Of a stretch of DNA of 64,000 nucleotides, positions 8,543 to 17,268 are shown one piece after another. A program made the position numbers and the translations under genes. The notes under the pieces are model-generated. The model saw only the letters and a program-made list of their open reading frames with translations, did not search any database and had not been told where the DNA came from. Source of the stretch: Sphingobacterium spiritivorum ATCC 33861 (lineage in GTDB: Bacteria; Bacteroidota; Bacteroidia; Sphingobacteriales; Sphingobacteriaceae); contig NZ_GL379770.1 in assembly GCF_000143765.1 (NCBI RefSeq), forward strand, positions 1,204,903 through 1,268,902, written 5' to 3'. How positions within the stretch are numbered: position 1 is the first letter of the stretch; every line of letters begins with the position of its first letter.

Positions 8543-8574
8543 TTTGTTTTTCACCTGTATTTTGTTTATATTTG
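8543..8574 (+). promoter_or_regulatory. Bacteroidota-type promoter for the cold-shock gene
   Basis: TTTG (8543-8546), a 20-base spacer and TATATTTG (8567-8574) match the Bacteroidota consensus TTTG - ~19 - TAnnTTTG. Transcription would begin near 8580, giving a leader of about 110 bases before the ATG at 8689. Long leaders are common for cold-shock genes. Confidence 0.65.
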
Positions 8575-8688
8575 TACACACGCCTTACACTTACTCCTCT
8601 CCCTTCGCTTTTTCCGATAAAAGCCATTTGATCAGGAATACCAAGTTTTTCGCGCTTTACACCTCTTTTATTAATTAACATATTTTTA

Positions 8689-9106
8689 ATGGCACAAACA
8701 CAGCAAAAAAAAGAAAATCAAAGAAAAATTAGTAAAAGAAAAATCAAAAGAACAAAAAAAAGAGTATAAAAAAACTCACAACTCCAAGGGTAAATCACTG
8801 GAAGAGATGTTTGTCTATGTTGACGAATTTGGAAATCTCTCTAATACTCCTCCTACCCAAAAGTATGAATTCAAGCCTTCAGATCTGGAACGCCCTGTCA
8901 TAGAAGAAGAATTTTCATTCGGAAAAGTTTCTTTCTTTAATGAGCAAGGTCAGTATGGATTTATCCGTAATAATGAAACACGTGAAAGCGTATATTTTAA
9001 TACCAATCTTGTGGGTTTCGTATTGGGTATGGACCAGAAGGTCAAATTTAAATATCAATCTACCAAACAGGGGCTACAGGTTACATCCGTAGAAGTTATC
9101 AAATAA
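8689..9106 (+). CDS. Cold-shock-domain protein with a frameshift at a poly-A run
   Basis: The C-terminal part (from 8807) has a cold-shock OB-fold: GKVSFFNEQGQYGFIRNNET with RNP1-like GQYGFI, and VKFKYQSTKQGLQVTSVEV. In Bacteroidota this family usually carries a basic Lys/Glu-rich N-terminus leading into 'SLEEM.VYVDEFGN'. That N-terminus is present here: ATG at 8689 reads MAQTQQKK and, after skipping one base in the A8 run at 8705-8712, continues in frame through KEKLVKEKSKEQKKEYKK to SLEEMFVYVDEFGN with no stop. Without the skip, frame 0 ends at 8769 after 26 residues. The corrected product has 138 residues. The cause may be a sequencing error, a real mutation, or polymerase slippage or ribosomal frameshifting on the A run. 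A second A8 run (8754-8761) is a less likely site. The protein probably binds RNA in the cytoplasm. Confidence 0.8.
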
Positions 9107-9156
9107 GCGATAACGGAGCTGTAACTCCGGCACCGTATCCTTGCTGCCCGGCTGAA

Positions 9157-9333
9157 CTATTCAGACGTTGTTTTTTCAAACAGCACTTCCTTAGCTCCGG
9201 TGGGGGATACTTTACAGCCTACGATTCTGGAATGCTGATCCCTGACAAATTCCTCTTTGCGGAAATAACCTTCTTCAGTATTGAAGGTGTCAGGCATTGG
9301 CATCGGATTCATAGGAATGTTTCCATTCAGCAT
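9157..9333 (-). CDS. Small hypothetical protein (58 residues)
   Basis: An ATG at 9333 opens a 58-residue frame with the look of a real globular fragment: Pro/Met-rich start (NPMPMPDTFN), then YFRKEEFVRDQHSRIVGCKV and a strand-like end SPTGAKEVLFEK. It starts 10 bases after the stop of the MepB gene, so they are probably one transcript. I do not recognise the family and no catalytic motif is visible. It could be a small stand-alone protein or the remnant of a larger gene. Confidence 0.5.
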   Translation of the reverse strand: MLNGNIPMNPMPMPDTFNTEEGYFRKEEFVRDQHSRIVGCKVSPTGAKEVLFEKTTSE

Positions 9334-9343
9334 AAGTTTAGTA

Positions 9344-9844
9344 TCAGGCTAAAAGTATGGATTTGCTCTCAATACGATCGGGTTCAAGATATTCAAAATA
9401 GCTGATCTGCCATTCTTTTGTTTTCATAGCCCGCTTATTTTCAGGATTATCCCAGGGGGCATATACCCTGAAGCCCCTTTTGCCAGTTATGTTTTCATGC
9501 GTAAAAATTTTCATTTTTCTCAGAATCTCTGCTGAGAATATAAAGACTCCGTAACGATCCTTATCCGTTACAAGTATAATAACCCTATCTACCTGATCTG
9601 TCGTGTCAAACGGCTGCGTTTCTCCTGAAGAACTGTTTCTCTTCCACAGTGTTACAAACTGCCCGATTTTTTTAGGTGTAATATTGGCTTTACGAAAGAG
9701 AATATTTTGATCCTCTGCTATAAAAGAAGCGGCATGATAGCTGCTGCTTTCTTTATCAAATTGCAGCTGTTGCAGTTGAGATACTGGTAAATACAGCCTT
9801 TCGATTAAACGGATGATCAGGTTCGTATGTGTAGCCACAGGCAT
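9344..9844 (-). CDS. MepB family protein
   Basis: About 166 residues with the MepB pattern: FDKESSSYHAASF near the start, KITPKK-like ITPKKIGQFVTLWKR, RVIILVTDKDRYGVFIFSAE, and the end GKRGFRVYAPWDNPENKRA followed by KTKEWQISYF. MepB was named from the Staphylococcus mepRAB drug-efflux locus; its biochemical role is not established. No MATE pump or MarR gene is next to it here. I favour the ATG at 9844 (MPVATHTNLI) because homologues start near there. ATG 9880 would add 12 residues. Confidence 0.82.
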   Translation of the reverse strand: MPVATHTNLIIRLIERLYLPVSQLQQLQFDKESSSYHAASFIAEDQNILFRKANITPKKIGQFVTLWKRNSSSGETQPFDTTDQVDRVIILVTDKDRYGVFIFSAEILRKMKIFTHENITGKRGFRVYAPWDNPENKRAMKTKEWQISYFEYLEPDRIESKSILLA

Positions 9845-9932
9845 AAGCAGATAATGTTTTTTTATTTTACTAAAGTACATTTTTTAGTGCTTTTTCTGTA
9901 AATCACACTATTACAAAAAAGGGTATCTGGCC

Positions 9933-9945
9933 TGTTTATTAAACA
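9933..9945. promoter_or_regulatory. 13-base dyad TGTTTA-T-TAAACA upstream of mepB-like gene
   Basis: TGTTTA (9933-9938) and TAAACA (9940-9945) are perfect inverted repeats around a single T in the divergent space between the MepB gene and the amidohydrolase gene. Position and symmetry fit a repressor site, but no cognate regulator is adjacent. Confidence 0.25.
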
Positions 9946-10086
9946 AGCTTTATAAAAAACAACAAAATGCGATTTGTGATGTTTTTAATAAAAGTATTTT
10001 TCGTGTACATTTTGGTTAAAATTTAATAATTTTATGAAACATTTGTATTCATTACGTGTTTTTTATTCATTATTAATACTTATGCT

Positions 10087-11820
10087 ATGAAAACCATTCT
10101 TCTCTTCCCTGTATTTCTTCTTCTTATATTTTCAGGTTGCAGGACTTCATCCAAAAAAGAGGTTGCAGATATACTTTATTTTGGCGGCCCCATTCTGACT
10201 ATGGAAGATGATAATCCGGAAGTCGAGGCTATTGCTGTAAAAGACGGAAAGATCCTGTTCACCGGGACAAAGGCTGCTGCTGAGCAATACACAGGAGAAA
10301 ATACAACCTTATATGACCTTAATGGCAAAACGTTACTTCCCGGGTTTATAGATGCTCATGGGCATCTGGCCTCCAGAGCAGGGATGATGCAGGCTATAGA
10401 TTTGTCTCCGACTCCTTACGGAACGGTGAATTCTATTCCTGATCTTCAGAAAACACTGAAAGAATATATAGAAAAAAACAACCTGACAGCGAGTCAGCCT
10501 ATAATGGGTAATGGATATGACGATGCTATCATGTCTGAGCACAGACATCCAACCCGTGAAGAACTGGATGCTATAAGTATTACGAATCCTATTATAGTGA
10601 TTCATACTTCAGGACACGCCAGTGTCGCCAATTCGGCTATGTTAAAGCTGGTTGGTATAGAGGAAAATGCAAAAGATCCGGAAGGAGGACATTATGGAAG
10701 AGATCCCAAAACAAAGAAACTGAATGGAAAACTGGAAGAAAATGCCAGCTTTACAGCCCTGATTAAATTGACGACGCTGTTGTCTAAAAATGCTAAATCA
10801 GGAGTTGACAAAACTCAACAGGAATTAGATAATCTGGTGAAGGCGCAGGAAGAATGGTTGAGCTATGGACAGACTACGATCTGTGAAGGCAGAACAATGG
10901 GAGAGAGTGTGGGGCTACTCAAGGAAGCAGCTTCTAAAGGCTTATTTAAGGCGGATGTTATTTACTTTCCGGATTATGAATTTTTTAAAGCGCAGCTGGA
11001 TACCTTCAAGCCGGAATATATGGTCTATACAAATCGTCTTAAATTGGGGGGCTTTAAATTTTCGGATGACGGATCGCCGCAGGGAAAAACGGCATGGCTG
11101 ACACAGCCTTATCTGATTCCTCCGGAGGGACAGGGGGAAGATTATAAAGGCTTTCCGATTTTTACGGATTCGGTACTTTATCAGGATCTGAAGACTCTTT
11201 TTGAAAATAATATTACAGCGCAGTTGCATGTCAATGGGGATGCGGCTATAGATCAGGCTATACGTGTAATAAAAAGACTTAAAGATGAAGGGATTTATAA
11301 GCCAGAGTTGAGAGCTACGCTAATACATGTACAAAACAGCCGTCCGGATCATATTGCCAGTATCAAGGAAATTGGAGTGATTCCTTCTTATTTTTCAACA
11401 CATGCCTATCTGTGGGGAGACTGGCATTATTCCAGTGTATTCGGTCCGGAGCGGGCAGCCTTTATCAGTCCGGCTCATTCCGCTCTGAAAGCAGGGATTT
11501 TGTTTACTATTCATCATGATGCTCCCGTCACACCTCCTGATCTGATCACTGCTGTGTATGCTGCAGTGAACAGAAAGACAAGATCAGGGAGAATACTGGG
11601 GCCAGACGAACGGATAAAGCCTATAGAGGCACTGAAAGCGATAACGATCAATGCTGCATATCAATACCACGAAGAGGAATATAAAGGGTCTCTTAAAGCA
11701 GGTAAACTGGCTGATCTGGTGATTCTGAATCAGAATCCGCTTACTATTGATCCGTTGAACATCAGGGACATACTAGTGATGGAGACCATTAAAGAAGGCA
11801 AGACAGTCTACAAAAAATAA
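10087..11820 (+). CDS. Amidohydrolase family lipoprotein (YtcJ-like metal-dependent hydrolase)
   Basis: A 577-residue protein with a lipobox (IFSGC, Cys18), so it is probably membrane-anchored in the envelope. The body is an amidohydrolase TIM barrel of the YtcJ/DUF type: FIDAHGHLAS (metal His pair), VIHTSGHASV, GGFKFSDDGSPQGKTAW, HVNGDAAID and FTIHHDAPVTPPD. The composite beta-sandwich appears at both ends (AIAVKDGKILFTG and GSLKAGKLADLVILNQNP). The family hydrolyses amide or C-N bonds; the substrate is unknown. It is followed after 37 bases by an outer-membrane protein gene, probably co-transcribed. Confidence 0.9.
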   Translation: MKTILLFPVFLLLIFSGCRTSSKKEVADILYFGGPILTMEDDNPEVEAIAVKDGKILFTGTKAAAEQYTGENTTLYDLNGKTLLPGFIDAHGHLASRAGMMQAIDLSPTPYGTVNSIPDLQKTLKEYIEKNNLTASQPIMGNGYDDAIMSEHRHPTREELDAISITNPIIVIHTSGHASVANSAMLKLVGIEENAKDPEGGHYGRDPKTKKLNGKLEENASFTALIKLTTLLSKNAKSGVDKTQQELDNLVKAQEEWLSYGQTTICEGRTMGESVGLLKEAASKGLFKADVIYFPDYEFFKAQLDTFKPEYMVYTNRLKLGGFKFSDDGSPQGKTAWLTQPYLIPPEGQGEDYKGFPIFTDSVLYQDLKTLFENNITAQLHVNGDAAIDQAIRVIKRLKDEGIYKPELRATLIHVQNSRPDHIASIKEIGVIPSYFSTHAYLWGDWHYSSVFGPERAAFISPAHSALKAGILFTIHHDAPVTPPDLITAVYAAVNRKTRSGRILGPDERIKPIEALKAITINAAYQYHEEEYKGSLKAGKLADLVILNQNPLTIDPLNIRDILVMETIKEGKTVYKK

Positions 11821-11857
11821 TGTCTGGAGAGGAACATTACTGACTAAAATATTAATT

Positions 11858-12814
11858 ATGAAAAAGTCATTATTACTACTACTTATTGTACTCTTCGGAG
11901 GTATTGCTCAGGGACAGGGTCATTATACAGGATCTTCCTTTAATCCAGGAGACTATTTTGCTCCCCATTCAGGCTGGATTATTCCGGTATGGTATGGATA
12001 TGCAAATATGAACTATTATAATGCCGCAGGTAATAGATCAGATCAATTGATCAATCCGGCTCCGGAAAATCCTACAGATTTGAAAATCAAGCAGAATGTA
12101 AAGACCAATTCTTTTATCCTGATGGCAATTTACGGAGGTAAAGGCAAAATTCTAGGAGCAAACTGGGGTATGATGGTAATTCCTACATTAAACAGTCCTA
12201 CAGCAAATATAGCCTTAGACTATTATTCAAGTCAAACCGGTTCCGGTAATTATGTATTTACCAATAAAAGCCTTGGCTTCGGAGATATGTATCTTCAGCC
12301 TGTCTGGCTTTCCTGGACAAAGGGAAAGTACAGTTATGCCCTTAATTATGGGGTATGGGCACCTACCGGTAGGTACAAGCCTCATGATCTGGATAATGGA
12401 GGTCATGGCTATTGGTCGCATAATGTACGTGTGGCAGGAAGAATGAAACCAATTCCGCGGGTAAGTCTTAGCCTGGCAACAACTCTGGAAATGAATCAAT
12501 GGCAAAAGGACACAGATTTTAAAGAAGGTAGTCACTTGACAGTAGACATGGGTGGCTCATATATATTGGATGGCAGAGGGGATGAAATCGGATTGTTTGG
12601 ACACTATACCAGCCAGATCAGTGATGATAAAGGTACTAACGGAGGATTTGTATCGGATCGTATTGCAGGTATCGGAGGGTTCGGGTCATATTGGATTAAA
12701 CCTATGAAAGTCGGATTGATGGGAAGGATTACGCAAAATTTCAATGTTAAGAATAGATTTGGAGGTACAGCTGTACAGGTTGGTGTGAATTATCTGATCC
12801 CTGCAGCTCATTAA
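11858..12814 (+). CDS. Outer-membrane beta-barrel, phenol-degradation-type transporter family
   Basis: A 318-residue protein with a Sec signal peptide (MKKSLLLLLIVLFGGIAQGQ). The mature part has repeated amphipathic strands rich in Gly, Tyr and Trp (GMMVIPTLNSPT, LGFGDMYLQPVWLSW, YALNYGVWAPTGRYKP), ending in a strand of the Phenol_MetA_deg (PF13557-like) barrel group. APTGRYKP is typical of that family. It may let small hydrophobic molecules through the outer membrane. The pairing with an exported amidohydrolase suggests uptake of its substrate or product. Confidence 0.82.
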   Translation: MKKSLLLLLIVLFGGIAQGQGHYTGSSFNPGDYFAPHSGWIIPVWYGYANMNYYNAAGNRSDQLINPAPENPTDLKIKQNVKTNSFILMAIYGGKGKILGANWGMMVIPTLNSPTANIALDYYSSQTGSGNYVFTNKSLGFGDMYLQPVWLSWTKGKYSYALNYGVWAPTGRYKPHDLDNGGHGYWSHNVRVAGRMKPIPRVSLSLATTLEMNQWQKDTDFKEGSHLTVDMGGSYILDGRGDEIGLFGHYTSQISDDKGTNGGFVSDRIAGIGGFGSYWIKPMKVGLMGRITQNFNVKNRFGGTAVQVGVNYLIPAAH

Positions 12815-12870
12815 CACCGGACATTTTCGTTTTCTTTATGTATCTTGCAGGTAGAAAGATTTTCTTTAAG

Positions 12871-14463
12871 ATGAATATATTTGTTAGATTGCAATTTCTG
12901 CTTTTCTTTTTCTGTGGCTTTATTTCAATTGCCCTTGCTCAGGATCTTCTCAAAACAGATAAGGGGTATCCCGTTATTATACATGCTGATACGCTTTTCC
13001 ATGTGAAAAACAAATTGGGGGCGCTTTCGGCAGCAGAGCGTGCACAACGCACCACAGACAAGATAAAAGCATTGGATAATGATTTGTTTTTTATTGCAGA
13101 TTCTTTGCTTACGGTACCTGATTCTATGGTATTTGATATTGCCTACAAAGGAAATATACTGTTGAGTATTTCCAAAGCAGATGCAGATTCTATGCAGGTT
13201 ACTCCGGATGTATTGGCTGCAACCTATCAACAACTGATATTGCAACATGTTAAAAAGTACAAGAGTGAAACAGATCTTGCGGAGCTCCTGAAGAGAGGAG
13301 CAATGGGGACATTAATTCTGCTGATTCTTGTCTTGTGTATTTACTACATGAACAGGTATTTCAACAGATTTACAGCGTGGATTCTGCTTAAATTTAAGAA
13401 GAGGGCAGGAAGGATCAGGATCAAGGATTACAATCTGATTAATAAGGATACAGAAGTGATGCTGATCAAAAAAGCATTGGGGATCTTTAAGTATTTCTTG
13501 TTTTTCTTACTGATTTATCTCACCCTTCCGTTGATTTTCAGGTTATTTCCCTGGACAAAACCCTGGGGCGATAATCTGATTAATTTTATAGTCAATCCGC
13601 TCAAAAATATTATTAGTTCTGTAGTTGATTTTATTCCGAATCTGATTACGATTATAGTGATTTATATCGTATTTCATTATGTGAAGAAAGTCATTCGTTT
13701 TCTTGCCAATGAAATAGAGGCCGACAAGCTGAAGATTAATGGTTTTTATGCGGATTGGGCAAAACCTACCTATAACATTGTACGGCTTGTACTAAATGCA
13801 TTTATGATCGTTGTGATCTGGCCCTTTATTCCGGGATCTAATTCGGATATTTTCAAAGGAGTATCGGTATTTCTGGGTTTGATTATTTCATTCGGATCTT
13901 CCTCTGCGATCAGCAATGGGGTGGCAGGAATGGTGATTACCTATATGAGACCTTTTAAAATCGGCGATGTGGTCAGGATCGGTGAAATCCAGGGGACAGT
14001 TCTGGAAAAATCCTTGCTTGTTACACGTTTACAGACCACAAAGAATGAAATTATTACGATTCCGAACAGTGCCATCCTCAACGGAAATACGATCAATTAC
14101 ACCAGTCTGTGCCGGGATGACGGATTAATCATACATACCACTATATCGATAGGTTATGATATCGGCTGGCAGAAGATTCACGAATTGTTGATTGCTGCAG
14201 CACTAAAAACGGAAGGAATATCATCAGACAGAATGCCATTTGTATTGCAGACCAGTCTTGACGACTGGTACGTTTCTTATCAGATCAATGCGTATACCAA
14301 TAGTCCTGAAAGGATGGCACCGATTTATTCTGAGCTGCATAAGAATATACATGAAGCCTTTGACGGGGCGGGTATAGAAATGATGTCTCCGCATTATCAG
14401 GCTATACGTGACGGAAATGCCAGCACGATCCGAAGTGAAAAACAGGACGATATAGAGAAGTAA
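12871..14463 (+). CDS. MscS-family mechanosensitive ion channel with periplasmic extension
   Basis: About 530 residues. A signal peptide (ending IALAQ) and a ~130-residue periplasmic region precede membrane helices around GTLILLILVLCIYYMNRYF, YFLFFLLIYLTLPLIF, LITIIVIYIVFHYV and VRLVLNAFMIVVIWPF. The MscS pore helix follows with Gly/Ala/Ser packing (FLGLIISFGSSSAISNGVAG), then the beta domain FKIGDVVRIGEIQGTVLEKS and TIPNSAILNG. The channel would release solutes on hypo-osmotic shock. ATG at 12838 is in frame, but the signal peptide starts properly at 12871 (MNIFVRLQF). The long soluble N-terminus marks it as an MscS variant with an added sensor region. Confidence 0.9.
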   Translation: MNIFVRLQFLLFFFCGFISIALAQDLLKTDKGYPVIIHADTLFHVKNKLGALSAAERAQRTTDKIKALDNDLFFIADSLLTVPDSMVFDIAYKGNILLSISKADADSMQVTPDVLAATYQQLILQHVKKYKSETDLAELLKRGAMGTLILLILVLCIYYMNRYFNRFTAWILLKFKKRAGRIRIKDYNLINKDTEVMLIKKALGIFKYFLFFLLIYLTLPLIFRLFPWTKPWGDNLINFIVNPLKNIISSVVDFIPNLITIIVIYIVFHYVKKVIRFLANEIEADKLKINGFYADWAKPTYNIVRLVLNAFMIVVIWPFIPGSNSDIFKGVSVFLGLIISFGSSSAISNGVAGMVITYMRPFKIGDVVRIGEIQGTVLEKSLLVTRLQTTKNEIITIPNSAILNGNTINYTSLCRDDGLIIHTTISIGYDIGWQKIHELLIAAALKTEGISSDRMPFVLQTSLDDWYVSYQINAYTNSPERMAPIYSELHKNIHEAFDGAGIEMMSPHYQAIRDGNASTIRSEKQDDIEK

Positions 14464-14478
14464 AATTTACATAACAGG

Positions 14479-14508
14479 CTTGCCTTAGCTTCAATCCGTT
14501 TATCTTTG
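14479..14508 (+). promoter_or_regulatory. Promoter of the FKBP gene
   Basis: CTTG (14479-14482), an 18-base spacer and TATCTTTG (14501-14508) fit the Bacteroidota promoter pattern. The predicted transcript would start about 20 bases before the GTG start codon at 14535. Confidence 0.55.
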
Positions 14509-14534
14509 TTCTGTTTATTATTAAAACAGCATAC

Positions 14535-14966
14535 GTGGCATCTACAAAATATCTGAAAAAAATAAAGGATCTGGCTGAGCGTAATCTGAAAGATGGTATA
14601 GCCTTCTTAGCGGAAAATGCAAAGAGAGATACTGTAATCGTAACTTCATCCGGAGTACAGTATGAGATTTTAAAGGAAGGAAGCGGAGAGATACCGACTG
14701 CAAAAGCAAAGGTACTGTGTCATTATAAAGGAACATTACTGGACGGAACCGTTTTTGACAGTTCATACAAGCGCAGGAAGCCGGAAGCATTTTTGGTACG
14801 TGAACTTATCAGGGGCTGGCAGGAAGTGTTGGTAATGATGCCTGTAGGAAGTCATTGGAAAATATATATTCCATCTCATCTGGCTTATGGATTTGAGTCT
14901 TTGACAGAGAGCAGCGGAGGCAACTGTACATTGATTTTTGAAATGGAGCTGAAGGCTATTCTGTAG
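14535..14966 (+). CDS. FKBP-type peptidyl-prolyl cis-trans isomerase
   Basis: A 143-residue protein. An N-terminal helix (LKKIKDLAERNLKDGIAFLA) resembles the dimerisation arm of FkpA/FklB enzymes. It is followed by the FKBP domain with SSGVQYEILKEGSG, VLCHYKGTLLDGTVFDSSY, GWQEVLVMMPVGSHWKIYIP and HLAYGFES. The family catalyses proline isomerisation and acts as a folding chaperone. The start is a GTG; no upstream ATG fits and no signal peptide is present, so it is probably cytoplasmic. In the first arm the usual basic residues are Lys-rich. Confidence 0.9.
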   Translation: MASTKYLKKIKDLAERNLKDGIAFLAENAKRDTVIVTSSGVQYEILKEGSGEIPTAKAKVLCHYKGTLLDGTVFDSSYKRRKPEAFLVRELIRGWQEVLVMMPVGSHWKIYIPSHLAYGFESLTESSGGNCTLIFEMELKAIL

Positions 14967-15160
14967 CTCATCAAAATGTCATTTTATAAAACTTAATATA
15001 CGCCCGGCTTACGTCTTTTTCTGTTGAAAATGAGAGTTTTTGATAGAATTGTTAAAACTGTCGGTAGATGAGGAATAGTGCATGTACCGGATTAAATCTG
15101 ATCAAATAAATTATATTCGCAGCATTACAATCTGTTTTTGATAAATATTAGTAAAACAAT

Positions 15161-15877
15161 ATGGAAAATCTACACAACAAAAAAGCGATTATCACAGGAG
15201 GTGGCAGGGGATTAGGAAAAGCAACAGCTCTTGCTTTGGCTGCTGAAGGAGTATCTGTCGGCATTACCGGCCGTAATGAAGAAAATCTAAAGCAAACGGT
15301 AAAGGAACTGGAAGCTTTGGGTGTACAAGCTGTCTATGCGGTGTTTGATGTAGCCAATGCAGATCAGGTCAAATCTGAAGTTTCCAGACTGATCGAAAGA
15401 TTAGGGGGAGTGGATATACTAATCAATAATGCAGGTATTGCTGAGTTTGGGTCATTTTTGGATATGGACGCTCATCGCTGGCAGGAAATCCTGATGACTA
15501 ATGTCATGGGGATCTATCATGTCACACGGGAGGTACTACCGCATTTGGTGGCAAAAAATCAGGGCGATATTGTAAATGTCAGCTCTACAGCCGGATTGAC
15601 AGGTAATGCTAATACTTCGGCATATTCTGCTTCTAAGTTTGCTGTGATCGGAATGTCCGAATCTCTGATGAAAGAAGTTCGTAAACATAATATACGTGTA
15701 TGTACACTCACTCCGAGTACTATTGCTTCGGATATGTCTGTAGACCTGGGGCTTACTGATGGTAATCCGGACAGCGTATTGCAGCCATCTGATTTTGCAG
15801 AGCTGATTATCGCTAATTTAAAATTACCAAGAAGAGCGTTATTGAAATCAGCCTCTTTATGGTCTACAAATCCTTAA
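15161..15877 (+). CDS. SDR family oxidoreductase, 3-oxoacyl-ACP reductase-like
   Basis: A 238-residue classical SDR with TGGGRGLG at the start, NNAGIAEFG, the catalytic Ser in VNVSSTAG, the YSASK Tyr/Lys pair, and the [10 protein letters not shown] loop. It is close to 3-ketoacyl reductases of the FabG type, but the isolated location argues against the main fatty-acid pathway. It converges on the beta-lactamase gene. The substrate is unknown. Confidence 0.9.
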   Translation: MENLHNKKAIITGGGRGLGKATALALAAEGVSVGITGRNEENLKQTVKELEALGVQAVYAVFDVANADQVKSEVSRLIERLGGVDILINNAGIAEFGSFLDMDAHRWQEILMTNVMGIYHVTREVLPHLVAKNQGDIVNVSSTAGLTGNANTSAYSASKFAVIGMSESLMKEVRKHNIRVCTLTPSTIASDMSVDLGLTDGNPDSVLQPSDFAELIIANLKLPRRALLKSASLWSTNP

Positions 15878-15942
15878 TCATACAGCGTATATCTGTTCTT
15901 GTTAGATGTTAGCAGGACGGTGCTTAGTTTTTTATTACAGAG

Positions 15943-16869
15943 TTACCTTCGGAGGTGGCTCTGTATGATTAGAGTAGACGTCTTTGCAGAAGGAGAGCTG
16001 AAGTTCAGAAATCGCAGTTCTTCTAACACCGCCCGGGTAATCTCTTTTCTGCCGGGGCCGAATCCGGGATCTTTACGATCGCAATCCTGAAATAGTCTGG
16101 TGGCAAATAAATACGTGTTTTTTTGCTTTTCTATATAGCCTACCCACCATCCTATGTTTAACCCGTCTATTCGTGTCCAGCCTGTTTTGGCGTGAACCTC
16201 GGCATCAGGATATTCGTTGGAGAGCATAACCCTTTTGACAGTTTGCATATGTCTTTTTTTAAAGGGGAGCTGCTCCAGATATAACTTTCTTAAAAAATCA
16301 ACCTGATTATAGGGCGATATACCGAAATTACCAAAATTCCAAAAATCGGGATCCGCTTCGCTCAGATCGGCATTGCCGTATCCGGCAAGGGAAAGGTAAT
16401 GCTGATAATTTTTCTTGCCAATTTTTTTGGATAATTCGACAAAAACCCATCCCGCTGATTTTTCAAAAGCTTCTTTAACAGTCATGTCTCTGTATATATC
16501 GGGTCTGTATCCATATTTAACGGTATCGGTCTGACCTATCCATTTGACAACCTGATTTTCATCGGCTATGACTTTTGTTTCCAGTGCAATCAGGAGGTTG
16601 ATAATTTTAAACGTTGATGCCGGTAATGCGGGTACGTAAACGGACTTTGCATCGGAAGCAAACCATTTATTATTTTGTAAATCCAGTATTAGAATATCTC
16701 CCTGTGCATGTTTGTTTTCGAAGTACCTGTTGAATTCTTCCCTAACGGTCACAGAATCATTCCGGAACGAGATCTTTACTTCTCCGGTCTGTTGTGCGGA
16801 AGCAGTATGTGATTGGCTGGAAAGGATACAAAAGAGGTTGTAAACAAAGAAGATAAGGCTGTTTTTCAT
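15943..16869 (-). CDS. Class D (OXA-type) beta-lactamase-like protein
   Basis: About 308 residues from ATG 16869 with a signal peptide (MKNSLIFFVYNLFCILSSQS, then HTASAQQ). Catalytic motifs are STFK (Ser85, Lys88), YGN (164-166) and KTG (228-230), and the FWNFGNFGISP segment has the conserved Trp177 that supports lysine carbamylation. The Ser-x-Val motif reads SAG (138-140), so its third position is Gly. Class D enzymes hydrolyse beta-lactams through the acyl-serine in the periplasm. The frame also runs upstream to 16917, but the signal peptide begins at 16869. It may be an intrinsic chromosomal OXA; the spectrum cannot be predicted. Confidence 0.88.
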   Translation of the reverse strand: MKNSLIFFVYNLFCILSSQSHTASAQQTGEVKISFRNDSVTVREEFNRYFENKHAQGDILILDLQNNKWFASDAKSVYVPALPASTFKIINLLIALETKVIADENQVVKWIGQTDTVKYGYRPDIYRDMTVKEAFEKSAGWVFVELSKKIGKKNYQHYLSLAGYGNADLSEADPDFWNFGNFGISPYNQVDFLRKLYLEQLPFKKRHMQTVKRVMLSNEYPDAEVHAKTGWTRIDGLNIGWWVGYIEKQKNTYLFATRLFQDCDRKDPGFGPGRKEITRAVLEELRFLNFSSPSAKTSTLIIQSHLRR

Positions 16870-16922
16870 GATTATAAATATACATTGTTTATAAAGAATT
16901 GATGTAAACAACAGCATATTTT

Positions 16923-17060
16923 CTACAGCATCGGGATATTGATGAGGCGATCAGTCTCCATATGGATGAAAGAATCATCTTTAACCAGTGAAGACTGATT
17001 CGCATATATTATTTCCAGTGGTGGATGTATTTCGGATAATATGGGCACCTTATTCCTCAT
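16923..17060 (-). CDS. Small hypothetical protein overlapping the HMA-like gene
   Basis: An ATG at 17060 inside the last codons of the upstream gene opens a 45-residue frame beginning MRNKVPILSEIHPPLEIIYA and ending in INIPML. The overlap resembles translational coupling. Its composition looks coding-like, but I do not recognise the family and it is very short. Confidence 0.4.
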   Translation of the reverse strand: MRNKVPILSEIHPPLEIIYANQSSLVKDDSFIHMETDRLINIPML

Positions 17061-17268
17061 AAAGCCGCTGCGCTTCTATACCAGCGATACCAAGTTCTTT
17101 AATGATGATTTGATGATCAAGACATTGACCTTCAATGATGAGTACCTTGTAAACAGATTCCAGATCGAGTTTCCATTTTTTGATTCCGTCGATCTGTTTG
17201 ATCACTGCGTGTATGTTGTGGAATAGGCTGGAGCAGTGTACATTTGTTTCGAACATTAGTTTTTCCAT
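17050..17268 (-). CDS. HMA-like small ferredoxin-fold protein lacking the CxxC site
   Basis: A 72-residue protein with the beta-alpha-beta pattern of heavy-metal-associated domains: LMFETNVHCSSLFHNIHAVI, IDGIKKWKLDLESVYKVLII, then a helix and IAGIEAQRLYEE. The metal-binding Cys pair is not kept; only one Cys (residue 12) remains where CxxC would be. It may bind metal differently or have lost this role. No copper ATPase is adjacent. It overlaps a second small frame at its end. Confidence 0.62.
   Translation of the reverse strand: MEKLMFETNVHCSSLFHNIHAVIKQIDGIKKWKLDLESVYKVLIIEGQCLDHQIIIKELGIAGIEAQRLYEE

Noticed and set aside
8469..8681. Minus frame of 70 residues upstream of the cold-shock gene
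   Set aside because: It covers the promoter and leader of the cold-shock gene and has no family signal.
9114..9129. Short hairpin CGGAG-CTGTAA-CTCCG after the cold-shock gene
   Set aside because: Only five pairs and no T-tract; too weak.
15937..15964. Hairpin (ACAGAG..CTCTGT with inner ACCT..AGGT) between SDR and beta-lactamase genes
   Set aside because: It overlaps the last codons of the beta-lactamase gene and lacks a T-tract on either strand, so I did not call a terminator.
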